From Thermoplasmata archaeon (GTDB taxonomy: Archaea > Thermoplasmatota > Thermoplasmata > Lutacidiplasmatales > UBA184), in assembly GCA_022750155.1 (NCBI GenBank), contig JAKIWG010000006.1, positions 34,008 to 98,007 on the forward strand: DNA of 64,000 bases. Reading direction: 5' to 3'. The notes beneath the pieces are model-generated. The model did not search any database and was not told the DNA's origin. It saw only the letters and a program-made list of their open reading frames with translations. The position numbers were made by a program, and so were the translations under genes. How positions within the stretch are numbered: position 1 is the first letter of the stretch; each line of letters opens with the position of its first letter. Shown one piece after another: positions 17,122 to 25,508 of this stretch.

Positions 17122-17874
17122 TCAGACGACCTTGATGTAGACCAGGGTCGTCGGACCGGCCGCTGAGCCGACGGGCGAACCGATCAACGCGCTGGCGGAC
17201 GAAGCGCAGCCGGACTTTGACGCGGCGAGCGTGGTGGCCTGAACGAACGTCGTCACGGCGTAGGAGTGACCCGCCGTGAGCCCCGCGATGAAGACCACGA
17301 GGTAGAGCCCTGTCGTCCCGGCGACGACGAGGCCCTTGTTCTGGAGGACGTGTTGGTAGATCTGGTGCGTTCCGTGGCCCACCGTGACCTGAGGTGAGAC
17401 CGAGACATCGGTGACGTACCCGTAGAGGGCGATCCGCGCCCCCGCGAACGTGCTCAGGTGGGTCGGGCTGGCGACGCAGGTGGTGTTGAGCACGACCGCC
17501 CATGTGACGTTCCAAAGGATGATGACCGAATGGTTCCCGCTCGTGCACGTCGCCGGACACGAGAACGAGACGTTCTGGACGCCAGACCAAGCCTGGATCT
17601 TGTGGGCTCCGCCGCCGGAGGAGGTCGACTGCTGGCTCTGGTGGGCGACCCCGGTCGTGGGGTTGAAGCTCGGAGAGATCGCGAGGACGTTCGAACCGCT
17701 GCCGGACGCGGCCAGGACCAGCGAACCGGTGAAGGCGAAGCCGCCGTACGTGGTGTACGGTGCGACCGCTTTGAACAGCGGGGGTCCCGCCGAGGCGACG
17801 GGGGCGATGAGTACGAGGGCGAGGACCAGGCCGAAAGCGGGGAATGCCCAGGTGGATCGGCGTATTCGCGTCAT
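17122..17874 (-). CDS. Secreted protein, paralogue-like to 16193-17044
   Basis: The start is the ATG at 17874 (MTRIRRSTWAFPAFGLVLALVLIAPVASAG, a signal peptide). The 2.2-kb track ORF upstream of it is read-through in a shadow frame. The mature domain (about 220 aa) is all-beta with cysteine pairs (SFSCPATCTSG and a final SGCASSAS) and the string ARIALYGYVTDVSV. Like its neighbour it lacks a membrane anchor. The two genes are convergent with 77 nt between stops. No family is recognised. Confidence 0.65.
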   Translation of the reverse strand: MTRIRRSTWAFPAFGLVLALVLIAPVASAGPPLFKAVAPYTTYGGFAFTGSLVLAASGSGSNVLAISPSFNPTTGVAHQSQQSTSSGGGAHKIQAWSGVQNVSFSCPATCTSGNHSVIILWNVTWAVVLNTTCVASPTHLSTFAGARIALYGYVTDVSVSPQVTVGHGTHQIYQHVLQNKGLVVAGTTGLYLVVFIAGLTAGHSYAVTTFVQATTLAASKSGCASSASALIGSPVGSAAGPTTLVYIKVV

Positions 17875-17969
17875 CGGACCCCGGAACCCGCGGCCGCTAG
17901 TTGAACGTTCGCACGGGAGCGGACGGTACCCGATCCCCGCCCAGCGTCCGACGAGCTGAGCCGTGCCCG

Positions 17970-19286
17970 CTACGGGGATCTCATCGAGCGGGTCGGGCGA
18001 AGGGCCGCGGCTCGGGCCCGTCTCCGAAGGTCTTGTCCGAGCCTTTCCCCGAGCGGTGTCAACCGGTAGACCTTCATCCTTCTCGGCTTTCCGCTCACAT
18101 GGCGGACGTCTTCCGTGATCGCCCCCGCGTCCCGCAAACGTCGGAGGACGTTGCTGAGGCGATTCTGGGGGACCCCGAGCGCGTCCGCCATCCCTCCCTG
18201 CGTGAAGGCGTCGGTAGCCACCGCGTCGTTCGCGAGGGCCCCTTGCATCGAGAGGTGGACGACCACCCGTTGGGAGAGACGCAGGGTCTCGACCGGGAGA
18301 TCGGGTTCGCGGGCCAGTGGGACGGGGTCGGGCACGCCGCCGGGGAACGGGCGTGGGCTCGCGGGCTCGGGCGCGACCGGAGCTACCCTCGCGAGCGGGG
18401 TCGGATCGGATGGAGTGGGGCGGTCGAACGCGGCACCCGCAGGAGCGCCCTGCGGAGAGCCCCGCGCGCTGCCCCGAAGTGGACCCGAGCGGTTTCTCGA
18501 GGTCATGAAGAGGGCGGCGACCACGACCCCGAGCGCTGAACCTCCCAATGCGAACACCCACCCGGGCTCGCCGAGGATCGTGAACGGGGGCGCGGCCGTC
18601 GGTCGGCCGGGCCCGGGGGAATCCGCGGATACGTTCACCCAGACCGAGACCGTCGACCGGGTGCCTGCGCTGTCGGTCACGTTCAAGAGTATGCGATAGT
18701 GCCCCGGGGTCTGGAACGTATAGGTCACCTGCAGACCGCTCCCTTCGTCCCCGTCGTCGAACCACCACACGGCACTGAGGTAGGTCCCGGTTCCGCCCTG
18801 CACGGTGGCGGTGAACGTGACGTTCAGGGGGGCTTGGCCGACCGGCGGCGAAGCCATCGCGGTGGCCGTCAGCGTCGGGCGGAGCACCGTCACGGAGGTG
18901 GTGCAGACGGACCGGCCCTGGCTCGAATCGACGACGACGGAAACGTTGTACACGCCGGGGGAGGCGAATCGATGCAGGGGAGAGGCATACAGCGGGCCGC
19001 TCCCGTTGTAGTAAGCCCCGTCCCCGAAACTCCAGGAGAACATCGGAGGGGTCTGCGAGGAGATCTGGACCGAGAAATTGGTCAGGAGCGGGGCGAATCC
19101 GCGGGACGGGCTCGCGGTCAGCGTCGCGGGGGCGCAGGTCGCCCCCGCATGCTCGGCCGGCCCGGTCGCCCCGAGGGGTGGAACGCCAAGCAGGAGCAAC
19201 CCGGCGCCGAGACAGACCCACGCGGCGGCGCGGCGCGCGACACCGGCGGGATTCCGATCTCGGGGTGGACGATCCGTAGTGCTCAC
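17970..19286 (-). CDS. PKD-domain membrane protein with cytoplasmic winged helix
   Basis: The 438-aa protein starts at the GTG at 19286, whose bases overlap the stop of the upstream gene. A signal/anchor helix (AAAWVCLGAGLLLLGVPPLGA) is followed by two PKD domains (FSWSFGDGAYYNGSGPLY and AVWWFDDGDEGSG, with YTFQTPGHYRILLNVTD). One TM follows (GWVFALGGSALGVVVAALFM), then a ~90-residue Pro/Arg-rich linker. The C-terminal winged helix-turn-helix reads FTQGGMADALGVPQNRLSNVLRRLRDAGAI with wing RMKVYRLTPLGERL. The layout is that of a one-component membrane receptor: outside binding, inside MarR/ArsR-like DNA binding. Direct DNA binding is inferred. The operon with 19283-20635 suggests a receptor pair. 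Confidence 0.8.
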   Translation of the reverse strand: MSTTDRPPRDRNPAGVARRAAAWVCLGAGLLLLGVPPLGATGPAEHAGATCAPATLTASPSRGFAPLLTNFSVQISSQTPPMFSWSFGDGAYYNGSGPLYASPLHRFASPGVYNVSVVVDSSQGRSVCTTSVTVLRPTLTATAMASPPVGQAPLNVTFTATVQGGTGTYLSAVWWFDDGDEGSGLQVTYTFQTPGHYRILLNVTDSAGTRSTVSVWVNVSADSPGPGRPTAAPPFTILGEPGWVFALGGSALGVVVAALFMTSRNRSGPLRGSARGSPQGAPAGAAFDRPTPSDPTPLARVAPVAPEPASPRPFPGGVPDPVPLAREPDLPVETLRLSQRVVVHLSMQGALANDAVATDAFTQGGMADALGVPQNRLSNVLRRLRDAGAITEDVRHVSGKPRRMKVYRLTPLGERLGQDLRRRARAAALRPTRSMRSP

Positions 19287-20635
19287 CGCGCCCGGGCAAT
19301 CAGCTCCGGGTCGATGTCGTCCTGAGTCAAGTGGTACACGAGTCGGTACCCCGCCTCGGTCCGGGCGCGAGACCACCGGCGCTCGGCGACTAGAGCCGTC
19401 CCCGCGAGGGCGACCAGCCCGAGCACGAGAAGGACCGGAGAGGCCCAGCCGCCGGTCCCCACGGCGGGAAGCAAGCCCCCGCCGGGCGTGCCGCCGGACG
19501 CGGACGCCCCGACCGAGACCGGAGGCAACGTCTCGGACCAAACGTGGCCGACGCCGTCCCGCACGGTCAGCCGCGGGGTGAAACTCCCCGCGCTCGCATA
19601 GGTGTGGGTGGAGAGGCCGCCATTCACCCCGGAGCCGGAGGTGCCGTCCCCGAAGAACCACTCGAGGGAGTACGGCGGAGATCCGCCGGAGATCTGGGTC
19701 TGGAAGGCGACGGTGAGCGGACCGCCTCCGGGGGGCGACGCTTGGTGAGTATGGACCATCAGCGGAGGCGAGGCCGTTACGTCGACCGCCGCGGTGGCAC
19801 CGGCCAGGGCCCCGTCCGCATCGGTCATCAACGCCGAGGCAGAGTAGTTCCCCGTGCGATTGTACACCCATGAAAGGGTCCAGATGCCGGTCCAGTTGAC
19901 CGAGGCGTTGGTCACACACTTTCCGGGCTCGGGGCAGATCGTCATCCGATATGGCGAGGCCCCGCCGAGGACTTCCCCGGTGAGATTGTAGGTCGAGGGA
20001 GCGCCCCCCGGGCTGACCACGAGCTCGAAGATGGGGGCGACCACCTGGACGAGGAGCCAGTAGGTGGAGAACGCACCGGACGCATTCGATAGTGTTCCGG
20101 TGAGGTTGTAGGTGCCTCCCGCCGTGTACGTGTAGTAGAAGGAGTAGGCGCCGAGACCGGACCAGTTGCGGGTCACCGTGCACGACCCGGAGACCGGACA
20201 GACCGTGAGCGTGAACGGTCCCGAGCCGTTCGGCACCGGTCCGAGACACCCTGAGGTGTAGAACCCGCCGCTCCAGTTCCCGCCGCAGGCCGTTGCCTGC
20301 AGATACGTCTTCAGCGGAGCGAAGCCGTAGGTGGGCGTCGCGAGGATTTCCAAGGCGAACGGGTTCGTTGAACTGCTGGGGGATCCCCCCGAGGTCGGGC
20401 CCCCCGAAGAGGAGTTCCCCGAGCCGTTGGCGATGCTGTTGGCGGACCCGCCGGAGGAGTGGTTGAACGGGCCGTCGAACGCCCCCCGGACGTCCACGGC
20501 CGGGGGGGCGAGGGGGCGAGTCGGAAAGGCCGTGCCCGCGAGCACCAGGGAAAGGAGGGGGAGGATGGCAAGGGCGACCCATGGTGCCGGGTGCGGAGCC
20601 CACCTAGGGCGACGGGGCCGGCACATCGCGGTCAT
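19283..20635 (-). CDS. PKD-domain surface protein, partner of the winged-helix receptor
   Basis: The 450-aa protein has an N-terminal hydrophobic signal (WVALAILPLLSLVLAGTAF) and then three or four Ig/PKD-type repeats (for example LEWFFGDGTSGSGVNGGLSTHTYASAGSFTPRLTV). Paired cysteines (TACGGNWSGGFYTSGC, TVCPVSGSC, TICPEPGKC) are visible. A C-terminal TM (ASPVLLVLGLVALAGTALVAE) leads to a short cytoplasmic tail ending in YRLVYHLTQDDIDPELIARAR. That tail is too short for a winged helix but could be an interaction peptide. Both a TCTTAACC TATA-like element and an AAGGAG precede the ATG at 20635. It overlaps the downstream receptor start by 4 nt. Confidence 0.75.
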   Translation of the reverse strand: MTAMCRPRRPRWAPHPAPWVALAILPLLSLVLAGTAFPTRPLAPPAVDVRGAFDGPFNHSSGGSANSIANGSGNSSSGGPTSGGSPSSSTNPFALEILATPTYGFAPLKTYLQATACGGNWSGGFYTSGCLGPVPNGSGPFTLTVCPVSGSCTVTRNWSGLGAYSFYYTYTAGGTYNLTGTLSNASGAFSTYWLLVQVVAPIFELVVSPGGAPSTYNLTGEVLGGASPYRMTICPEPGKCVTNASVNWTGIWTLSWVYNRTGNYSASALMTDADGALAGATAAVDVTASPPLMVHTHQASPPGGGPLTVAFQTQISGGSPPYSLEWFFGDGTSGSGVNGGLSTHTYASAGSFTPRLTVRDGVGHVWSETLPPVSVGASASGGTPGGGLLPAVGTGGWASPVLLVLGLVALAGTALVAERRWSRARTEAGYRLVYHLTQDDIDPELIARAR

Positions 20636-20716
20636 CGGACTCCTTGGGGGCGGCCGCGGTTAAGAACCCCCGCCCGAGATACGACGTGGGTACACCGCGA
20701 GGCGGCCGGGCGAGGT

Positions 20717-21571
20717 CTACTTCGACCCCGTTCGGGGGGCACCGTGGGACGCGGTCGCCGCATCGGCCAGCCCTGCCAGGATCGGCCCCCGTGCCCGCCA
20801 GGCGCGCCGCTCGGCCGTCCAGTACCGGGTCTGGTGGCGGGTGAAACGGGCGCACCGGTGGGTCCATGGGAACGGATACTGGACGTCCCAGAGGACGAGG
20901 GGCTCCGGTTCGGCCAGCGGGAGGGCGAGGCGCCGGTGCCCCTCCAGTGCCCGGGAGAGCTCCGCCGCGGTCAGCCGTCCCGCCTCCAGCGCCCGCAGTG
21001 CCGAGACCATCTTTCGCACCATCCCCCAGACGAAGGAGGGTGCGCGGATCTCGATCTCGATCACCTCCGGGTCCCGCCCGATCGTCACTCCGGTGACCTC
21101 CCGCCACAGGGGGACCGACCCGGGTACCTTTCGGCCGAAGGAGCGGACGTCGATCCGCCCCACCAGGCGCTGCGCCCACTCCCGGTACCGATCGCCGACC
21201 GTCGGCGGGCCGACCTCGAAGAATCGGTACACCCGCGATTCGGCCGCGCGGACGTTCCAGTTGGAGGGGGCCGGGGCGGCGTGGGTGAAGAACATCTCCG
21301 GCGCGACCCCGTTGAGCGCTCTCAGCAAATCCCCCGGCGGGAGCGGGGAGGTGAGGAGCAGGGCGTTGCCGACGGCGCTGACCCCGCGGTCGGTCCGGCT
21401 CGCCACGGGGACCCCGCGGGGATCCTGGGGCGTCGCGATCCCCAATCGGCCGAGGCCCTCCTGGAGCACCCCCTCGACGGTCCGGTGACCGGGCTGTCGG
21501 GCCCAGCCGGCGAATGGGCGGCCGTCGTACCCGAAGCGGACCAGCCACCTCGTAGGGGCCGTCGTGGTGAT
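20717..21571 (-). CDS. truA: tRNA pseudouridine synthase A (TruA), start codon unclear
   Basis: TruA isomerises uridines 38-40 in tRNA anticodon arms. The catalytic-aspartate motif is clear (VASRTDRGVSAVGN), as are FVWGMVRKMVSALRALEAG and the C-terminal EPLVLWDVQYPFPW. The track begins at a GTG (21469). However, the canonical N-terminal strand and loop (VRFGYDGRPFAGWARQPGHRTVEG) lie upstream in the same frame, where no ATG, GTG or TTG exists before the upstream gene ends. Candidates are an ATC at 21571 or a CTG at 21544; a sequence error or unusual initiation is possible. I give the extended frame. Function is firm, the 5' end is not. Confidence 0.82.
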   Translation of the reverse strand: MTTTAPTRWLVRFGYDGRPFAGWARQPGHRTVEGVLQEGLGRLGIATPQDPRGVPVASRTDRGVSAVGNALLLTSPLPPGDLLRALNGVAPEMFFTHAAPAPSNWNVRAAESRVYRFFEVGPPTVGDRYREWAQRLVGRIDVRSFGRKVPGSVPLWREVTGVTIGRDPEVIEIEIRAPSFVWGMVRKMVSALRALEAGRLTAAELSRALEGHRRLALPLAEPEPLVLWDVQYPFPWTHRCARFTRHQTRYWTAERRAWRARGPILAGLADAATASHGAPRTGSK

Positions 21572-21578
21572 CCCCCGA

Positions 21579-22208
21579 TCAGGACCGAGGGCGCTTCGCC
21601 TTGACCGGGAGGGCCGCGGCCGGCGGGGCGTCGGGGACGACCACCGGGGCCACGGCTTCGCTCGGCCCCGTCGGGCGCTCCAGAAGCCGTCGGAACGTGT
21701 CGAAGTGCCGGATGAACGGGTCGGCGCGACGGCGCTCCTCGAGCTCGCCCAACGCGATCTCGTAGAGCGCCTTGGACTTCGCGTCCCCTTCGCGAGCGCG
21801 GACCGCGTACACGCAGAGCAACTGGTACTGGGCGAGGACGATCGCGTCGGTGCGCGGCGTGCTCATGTCCCCCTTCCGGGGTCGGTAGACCTTGTCGATC
21901 GGGATCTTCGCCGCGATCGCCTTGCGGTGGGAGAACCCGAGGTACCTCCCCTGCCCAACCACGCGCGTCACCTCCCCGACCTTGCCCTGGAAGCTGTTTG
22001 TGAGCCGGTCGACCTCGCGCCAGCACCACAGTCCGAACCCGTAGTCCCCTTCGAGGTACGCCTCCCACGCCTGGCCGTACAGGTTCGCCTCCTGCTCCTC
22101 GGCGGAGAGCTCCGGGAGCAGGGCGGCCCTCCAATCGGCGATGAGCACGTCCACGCGCATCGTCGGGGAGAGCTCCCGGAACGTCGGCACCGGCGCGGGT
22201 TCCGTCAC
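21579..22208 (-). CDS. Conserved-looking hypothetical protein upstream of truA
   Basis: The 209-aa soluble protein is mostly alpha-helical (ADWRAALLPELSAEEQEANLYGQAWEAYLEGDYGFGLWCWREVDRL). A central region (VGQGRYLGFSHRKAIAAKIPIDKVYRPRKGD) and an alanine/proline-rich tail ending KAKRPRS follow. I do not recognise the family. Tryptophan- and aromatic-rich helices suggest a protein- or RNA-binding scaffold, but this is only impression. Its stop lies 8 nt from the first possible truA codon, so the two are probably co-transcribed. An internal ATG (MRVDVLIADW, near 22160) is an alternative start. Confidence 0.65.
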   Translation of the reverse strand: MTEPAPVPTFRELSPTMRVDVLIADWRAALLPELSAEEQEANLYGQAWEAYLEGDYGFGLWCWREVDRLTNSFQGKVGEVTRVVGQGRYLGFSHRKAIAAKIPIDKVYRPRKGDMSTPRTDAIVLAQYQLLCVYAVRAREGDAKSKALYEIALGELEERRRADPFIRHFDTFRRLLERPTGPSEAVAPVVVPDAPPAAALPVKAKRPRS

Positions 22209-22259
22209 GGCCCCCGCGACCGCACCCGGAAGATAGCGTCTTCCGGGTCGGAGACCGGT

Positions 22260-23816
22260 TCACGCGGGCTCGGCGTTCTGTTGGACCCGGACCCCGCCAC
22301 GCCACGTCTCGGCGACGGCTCCGCGTCCGGCTTCGACGGCCCGCTCCAGGGAATCGGTCCGAAGGAGGAGGAGGTCGCCGGGAGCCCCGACCTCCAGCGA
22401 CCCCAAGCCAGGCTCCTCCAGCGCGGCCCCCCCGCCGACGGTGTACAGTTGGATCGCGGCCTCGGCGGTCAACTGCTCGGAGGCCGCCGGCACCCATCGG
22501 CCGATGCTCCGGTCCCCCCGGTGGACCGCAGCGGCGATCCCGGTCCACGGGTCGAGCGGCTCCACGGGCGCGTCGCTCGACCCGGCGAGCCGGTACCCCC
22601 GCTCCGAGAGCGATCGGAACGCGTAGGCGAATCGGGCCCTCACGGCGCCGAGCCGCTCCGGGAGCCACGAGTCGCTCACGACGAACCGGGGCTGGACGAC
22701 TAGGTGTGGTCGCACGCGGTCGAGAAGGGGGTAGAGGTTCGGGGGGAGCAGGGAGGCGTGCTCGATGCGGGGGGTGGGGCCCCCGTAGCCGAGTTGCAGG
22801 AGCCGAAGCGCCCGGTAGACCGCCCGGTCGCCGATGGCGTGGATGGCGACCTGCAGACCGAGCTCTCCGGCGATCGCGATCTCGTCGGCGAGCTCGTCGG
22901 AGGATCCGACCGGGAACCCGACCTCGTCCGGCCGGTCGGTGTACGGCTCCGAGAGCCACGCCGTATGGGCGCCGAACGACCCGTCGCTGATCGCCTTCAC
23001 CCCGCTCAACCGGACCAGGCCCCCGGCCCATTCCCTCGGCCCGCTCGAGACCTCTCTTCGTGCAGACACGTCGACGTAGAATCGGACCCGCACCGGGGGA
23101 GGGGCGGAGGTCGCCCTCTCGGCGAAGGAGCGGAGCTCGACCGCCCCCACGGACATCGAGGCGACCGTCGTCAGGCCGAACGACGAGGCCTCGAGGAGGA
23201 TCCGGTCCGCCTCCTCCGGGCGCGCCGAAAGGGCCCGCTGGCGGATCGGGCCGAGGCCGGTCATCGCCTCGTCGAGGAGGACGCCGGTCGTGCCACCCTG
23301 GGGATCGTGGACGATGCGTCCCCCGGCCGGATCGTCGGTGGAAGGAGCGACCCGAAGGGCAGAGAGCACTGGAGCGTTCACGAGAGCGGCGTGGCCGCAT
23401 ACCCGGTAGAGCACGACTTCGCGTTCCGGGAAGGCCCGGTCGAGTGCTTCGCGGGTCGGGTACGTTCCCCCCTCCATCCGCTCCTGGTCCCAGCCCCGCC
23501 CGATCACGGGACCGGCGGGATGGTCGACCGCCCAGGCCGTACATCGCTCGACGATCTCCCGTTCGCTTCGGACCCCGGCGAGTCGGACGCCGACCCGCTC
23601 GAGGGCGATCCCGCTCAGGTGCAGATGGGCGTCGATGAGGCCGGGGATCACGAAGTGGCCGTGGAGGTCGACCCGGTCGGCGGCGTTCGGAGCGGCCCGG
23701 CGGACCTCCGCGTCCGTCCCGGCCGCCACCACGCGGCTCCCGTCGAGGACGACCGCTTCCACGAAGCGGTGGCCCGTGAAGACCCGGCCCCCGTGAAACA
23801 GCGTGCCGCCCCCCAT
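22260..23816 (-). CDS. Amidohydrolase 3 family metal-dependent hydrolase (YtcJ-like)
   Basis: From ATG 23816 the product is 518 aa. N-terminal beta-sandwich (TLFHGGRVFTGHRFVEAVVLDG) leads to PGLIDAHLHLSG, the HxH metal motif. Family signatures follow in order: GRGWDQERMEGG, KAISDGSFGAHTAWLSEPY, QVAIHAIGDRAVYRALRLL, RIEHASLLPP and GSSDAPVEPLDPW. It ends in the second half of the sandwich (GSLEVGAPGDLLLL). Members act on imides, formamides or other exocyclic amide bonds, and the substrate is unknown here. The track start (25295) is read-through of the glutamine synthetase region in another frame. A GGGTAAAGGCC element lies about 33 nt upstream. Confidence 0.88.
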   Translation of the reverse strand: MGGGTLFHGGRVFTGHRFVEAVVLDGSRVVAAGTDAEVRRAAPNAADRVDLHGHFVIPGLIDAHLHLSGIALERVGVRLAGVRSEREIVERCTAWAVDHPAGPVIGRGWDQERMEGGTYPTREALDRAFPEREVVLYRVCGHAALVNAPVLSALRVAPSTDDPAGGRIVHDPQGGTTGVLLDEAMTGLGPIRQRALSARPEEADRILLEASSFGLTTVASMSVGAVELRSFAERATSAPPPVRVRFYVDVSARREVSSGPREWAGGLVRLSGVKAISDGSFGAHTAWLSEPYTDRPDEVGFPVGSSDELADEIAIAGELGLQVAIHAIGDRAVYRALRLLQLGYGGPTPRIEHASLLPPNLYPLLDRVRPHLVVQPRFVVSDSWLPERLGAVRARFAYAFRSLSERGYRLAGSSDAPVEPLDPWTGIAAAVHRGDRSIGRWVPAASEQLTAEAAIQLYTVGGGAALEEPGLGSLEVGAPGDLLLLRTDSLERAVEAGRGAVAETWRGGVRVQQNAEPA

Positions 23817-23908
23817 CGGTCGTTCCCCACCCAACCGACTGGCCTTTACCCTGTGGGGGGAGCGGGGGCTCCCTCGTGGGCTGCGGGCCGGCCGCGGGCG
23901 CCCTCGGC

Positions 23909-25393
23909 CTACACGTCGAGGTAGCGGTAGAACTCGTACGGGTGCGGCCGCAGGTTGAGCTGGAGCTGCTCCTCCCGCTTCATCTCGTGCCAGATGTCGA
24001 GGACCGAGCTCCCGAAGACGGGTCGCAGGAACGCGTCGTCCGACGAGAGGCACTCGAGCGCCTCCCCGAGCGACCCGGGGAGCTCCCGGATCCCCAACTC
24101 CTTGCGGCGCGCCGGGGCGAGCTTGTAGATGTCCATGTCGACTGGCGCCGGTGGCTCGAGCTTCCGCCGGATCCCGTCGAGACCGGCGAGGGCCAGGGCG
24201 GCCTCGGTCAGGTAGATGTTCGCCGCGGAGTCCGGCGTCCGATACTCGACCCGCTTGGCGGCCGGTCTCCCGCGGTGGTAGAACGGGATGCGGACGTTCG
24301 CCGACCGGTTCGACCGGCTCCAGGCAATGAACACGGGGGCCTCGTAGCCCGGGACCAGACGTCGGTAGGAGTTCGTCGTCGGGTTGGTGATCGCGCAGAG
24401 CGCCCGCGAGTGCTCGAGCAGCCCGCCGACGTAGTATCGGCACGTCTGGCTGACCTCGGCGTACGGGTCCTGCGCGTCGAAGAACGTGTTCTGGCCGGCG
24501 CTCCAGAGCGACTGGTTCATGTGCATGCCGATCCCGTTGTCGCCGAAGATCGGCTTCGGCATGAACGAGGCGACCTTGCCGTGCTGGTGGGCCACGTTCT
24601 TGATCACGTAATGGACGTCTTGGACGTGGTCGGCGGCCGGCAGCATGTCGTCGAACCGGATGTTGATCTCGCCCTGCCCCGCCGTCGCCACCTCGTGGTG
24701 GTGGGCATCCATCGTGATGTGGAAGCTGTCGGCGAGGATGTTGCAGATCTCGCTCCGCATCCCCTCGAGCGCGTCGTGGGGCGCGGCCCGATGGTATCCC
24801 TCTTTGAAACGGATCGACCCGTGGCCGTCGGCCGTCTGCCACGGCGCTTCCGAGCTGTCGATGGCGTAGCCGGCGCCCCCCCAGGCGTCGCGGACCGCGT
24901 GGGCTGAGGGGAGCAGCCGGACCGAATCGAATACGAAGAACTCGACCTCCGGCCCCCAGTACGACCGGTCGTAGCCGTGCTGGGCCAGCACTTCTCCCGC
25001 GCGGCGGGCGATCCCCCGCGGGTCGTGGGAGTATGCCTCCTTGCTCGCGCCCACCAGGATGTCGCAAATGAAGCGGGCCGTACCCCCGTGCTCCGACTGC
25101 CACGGTACCACTCCGAACGTCGAGGAGTCCGGCACGAGGATCATGTCGGACTCGAAGATCTCCCGGAATCCGCGGACCGAGGAGCCATCCAGCTTGGGGA
25201 CTCCGGAGACGAACGACTCGGGCTCGAGGGTATCGGACGGGATGTGGATGTGGTTGAACCCGCCCAGGAGGTCGGTGTAGAACAGCTCGGTCCATCGGAG
25301 CTTTTGGGCCCGGACCTGATCGAGCACCTCCGCACCGCGTGCGAGCCGGTCGTCCTGCTCCATGGTCCCACTGCGTCCGGTTGCCTGTGCCAT
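23909..25393 (-). CDS. glnA: Glutamine synthetase, type I
   Basis: The 494-aa enzyme catalyses ATP-dependent glutamine formation from glutamate and ammonia. Signatures in order: PKLDGSSVRGF, metal-ligand strand GPEVEFFVFD, HHHEVATAGQGEINIRF (metal and glutamate site), NPTTNSYRRLVPGYEAP, and SRSNRSANVRIP for ATP/phosphate. The adenylylation-site tyrosine region of bacterial GSI-beta is not evident, fitting the archaeal/GSI-alpha type. It is transcribed divergently from an Lrp-type regulator with a palindrome in the 115-nt gap, so nitrogen or amino-acid dependent control is likely. The first ATG (25393) is used; ATG at 25363 (MEQDDRLARG) is possible. Confidence 0.95.
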   Translation of the reverse strand: MAQATGRSGTMEQDDRLARGAEVLDQVRAQKLRWTELFYTDLLGGFNHIHIPSDTLEPESFVSGVPKLDGSSVRGFREIFESDMILVPDSSTFGVVPWQSEHGGTARFICDILVGASKEAYSHDPRGIARRAGEVLAQHGYDRSYWGPEVEFFVFDSVRLLPSAHAVRDAWGGAGYAIDSSEAPWQTADGHGSIRFKEGYHRAAPHDALEGMRSEICNILADSFHITMDAHHHEVATAGQGEINIRFDDMLPAADHVQDVHYVIKNVAHQHGKVASFMPKPIFGDNGIGMHMNQSLWSAGQNTFFDAQDPYAEVSQTCRYYVGGLLEHSRALCAITNPTTNSYRRLVPGYEAPVFIAWSRSNRSANVRIPFYHRGRPAAKRVEYRTPDSAANIYLTEAALALAGLDGIRRKLEPPAPVDMDIYKLAPARRKELGIRELPGSLGEALECLSSDDAFLRPVFGSSVLDIWHEMKREEQLQLNLRPHPYEFYRYLDV

Positions 25394-25448
25394 GACGTCC
25401 CCGGCCTCCCGACGAGGTCCCTCTACTTCAATGCGACCCCGGCGAGAT

Positions 25449-25462
25449 TGGACACACGTCCA
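25449..25462. promoter_or_regulatory. Palindrome between glnA and lrp, candidate operator
   Basis: TGGACACACGTCCA is a perfect 5-bp inverted repeat with a 4-base centre. It lies between the divergent starts of glnA (25393) and the Lrp gene (25509). Lrp/AsnC proteins commonly bind such short dyads near their own gene. An A/T-rich stretch (AACGTTAATTTCAT, 25478-25491) follows and probably contains the lrp TATA box. Confidence 0.5.
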
Positions 25463-25508
25463 TCTATTGGGTAGAAAACGTTAATTTCATCCGACATGTT
25501 ATTCCGCT

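Noticed and set aside
21322-23544. 740-aa ORF on the minus strand
   Set aside because: It overlaps truA, the hypothetical gene and the amidohydrolase in a different frame. The product is Arg/Pro/Gly-rich with no recognisable motif.
22704-23924. 406-aa plus ORF
   Set aside because: It is antisense to the amidohydrolase gene, whose metal motifs are intact.
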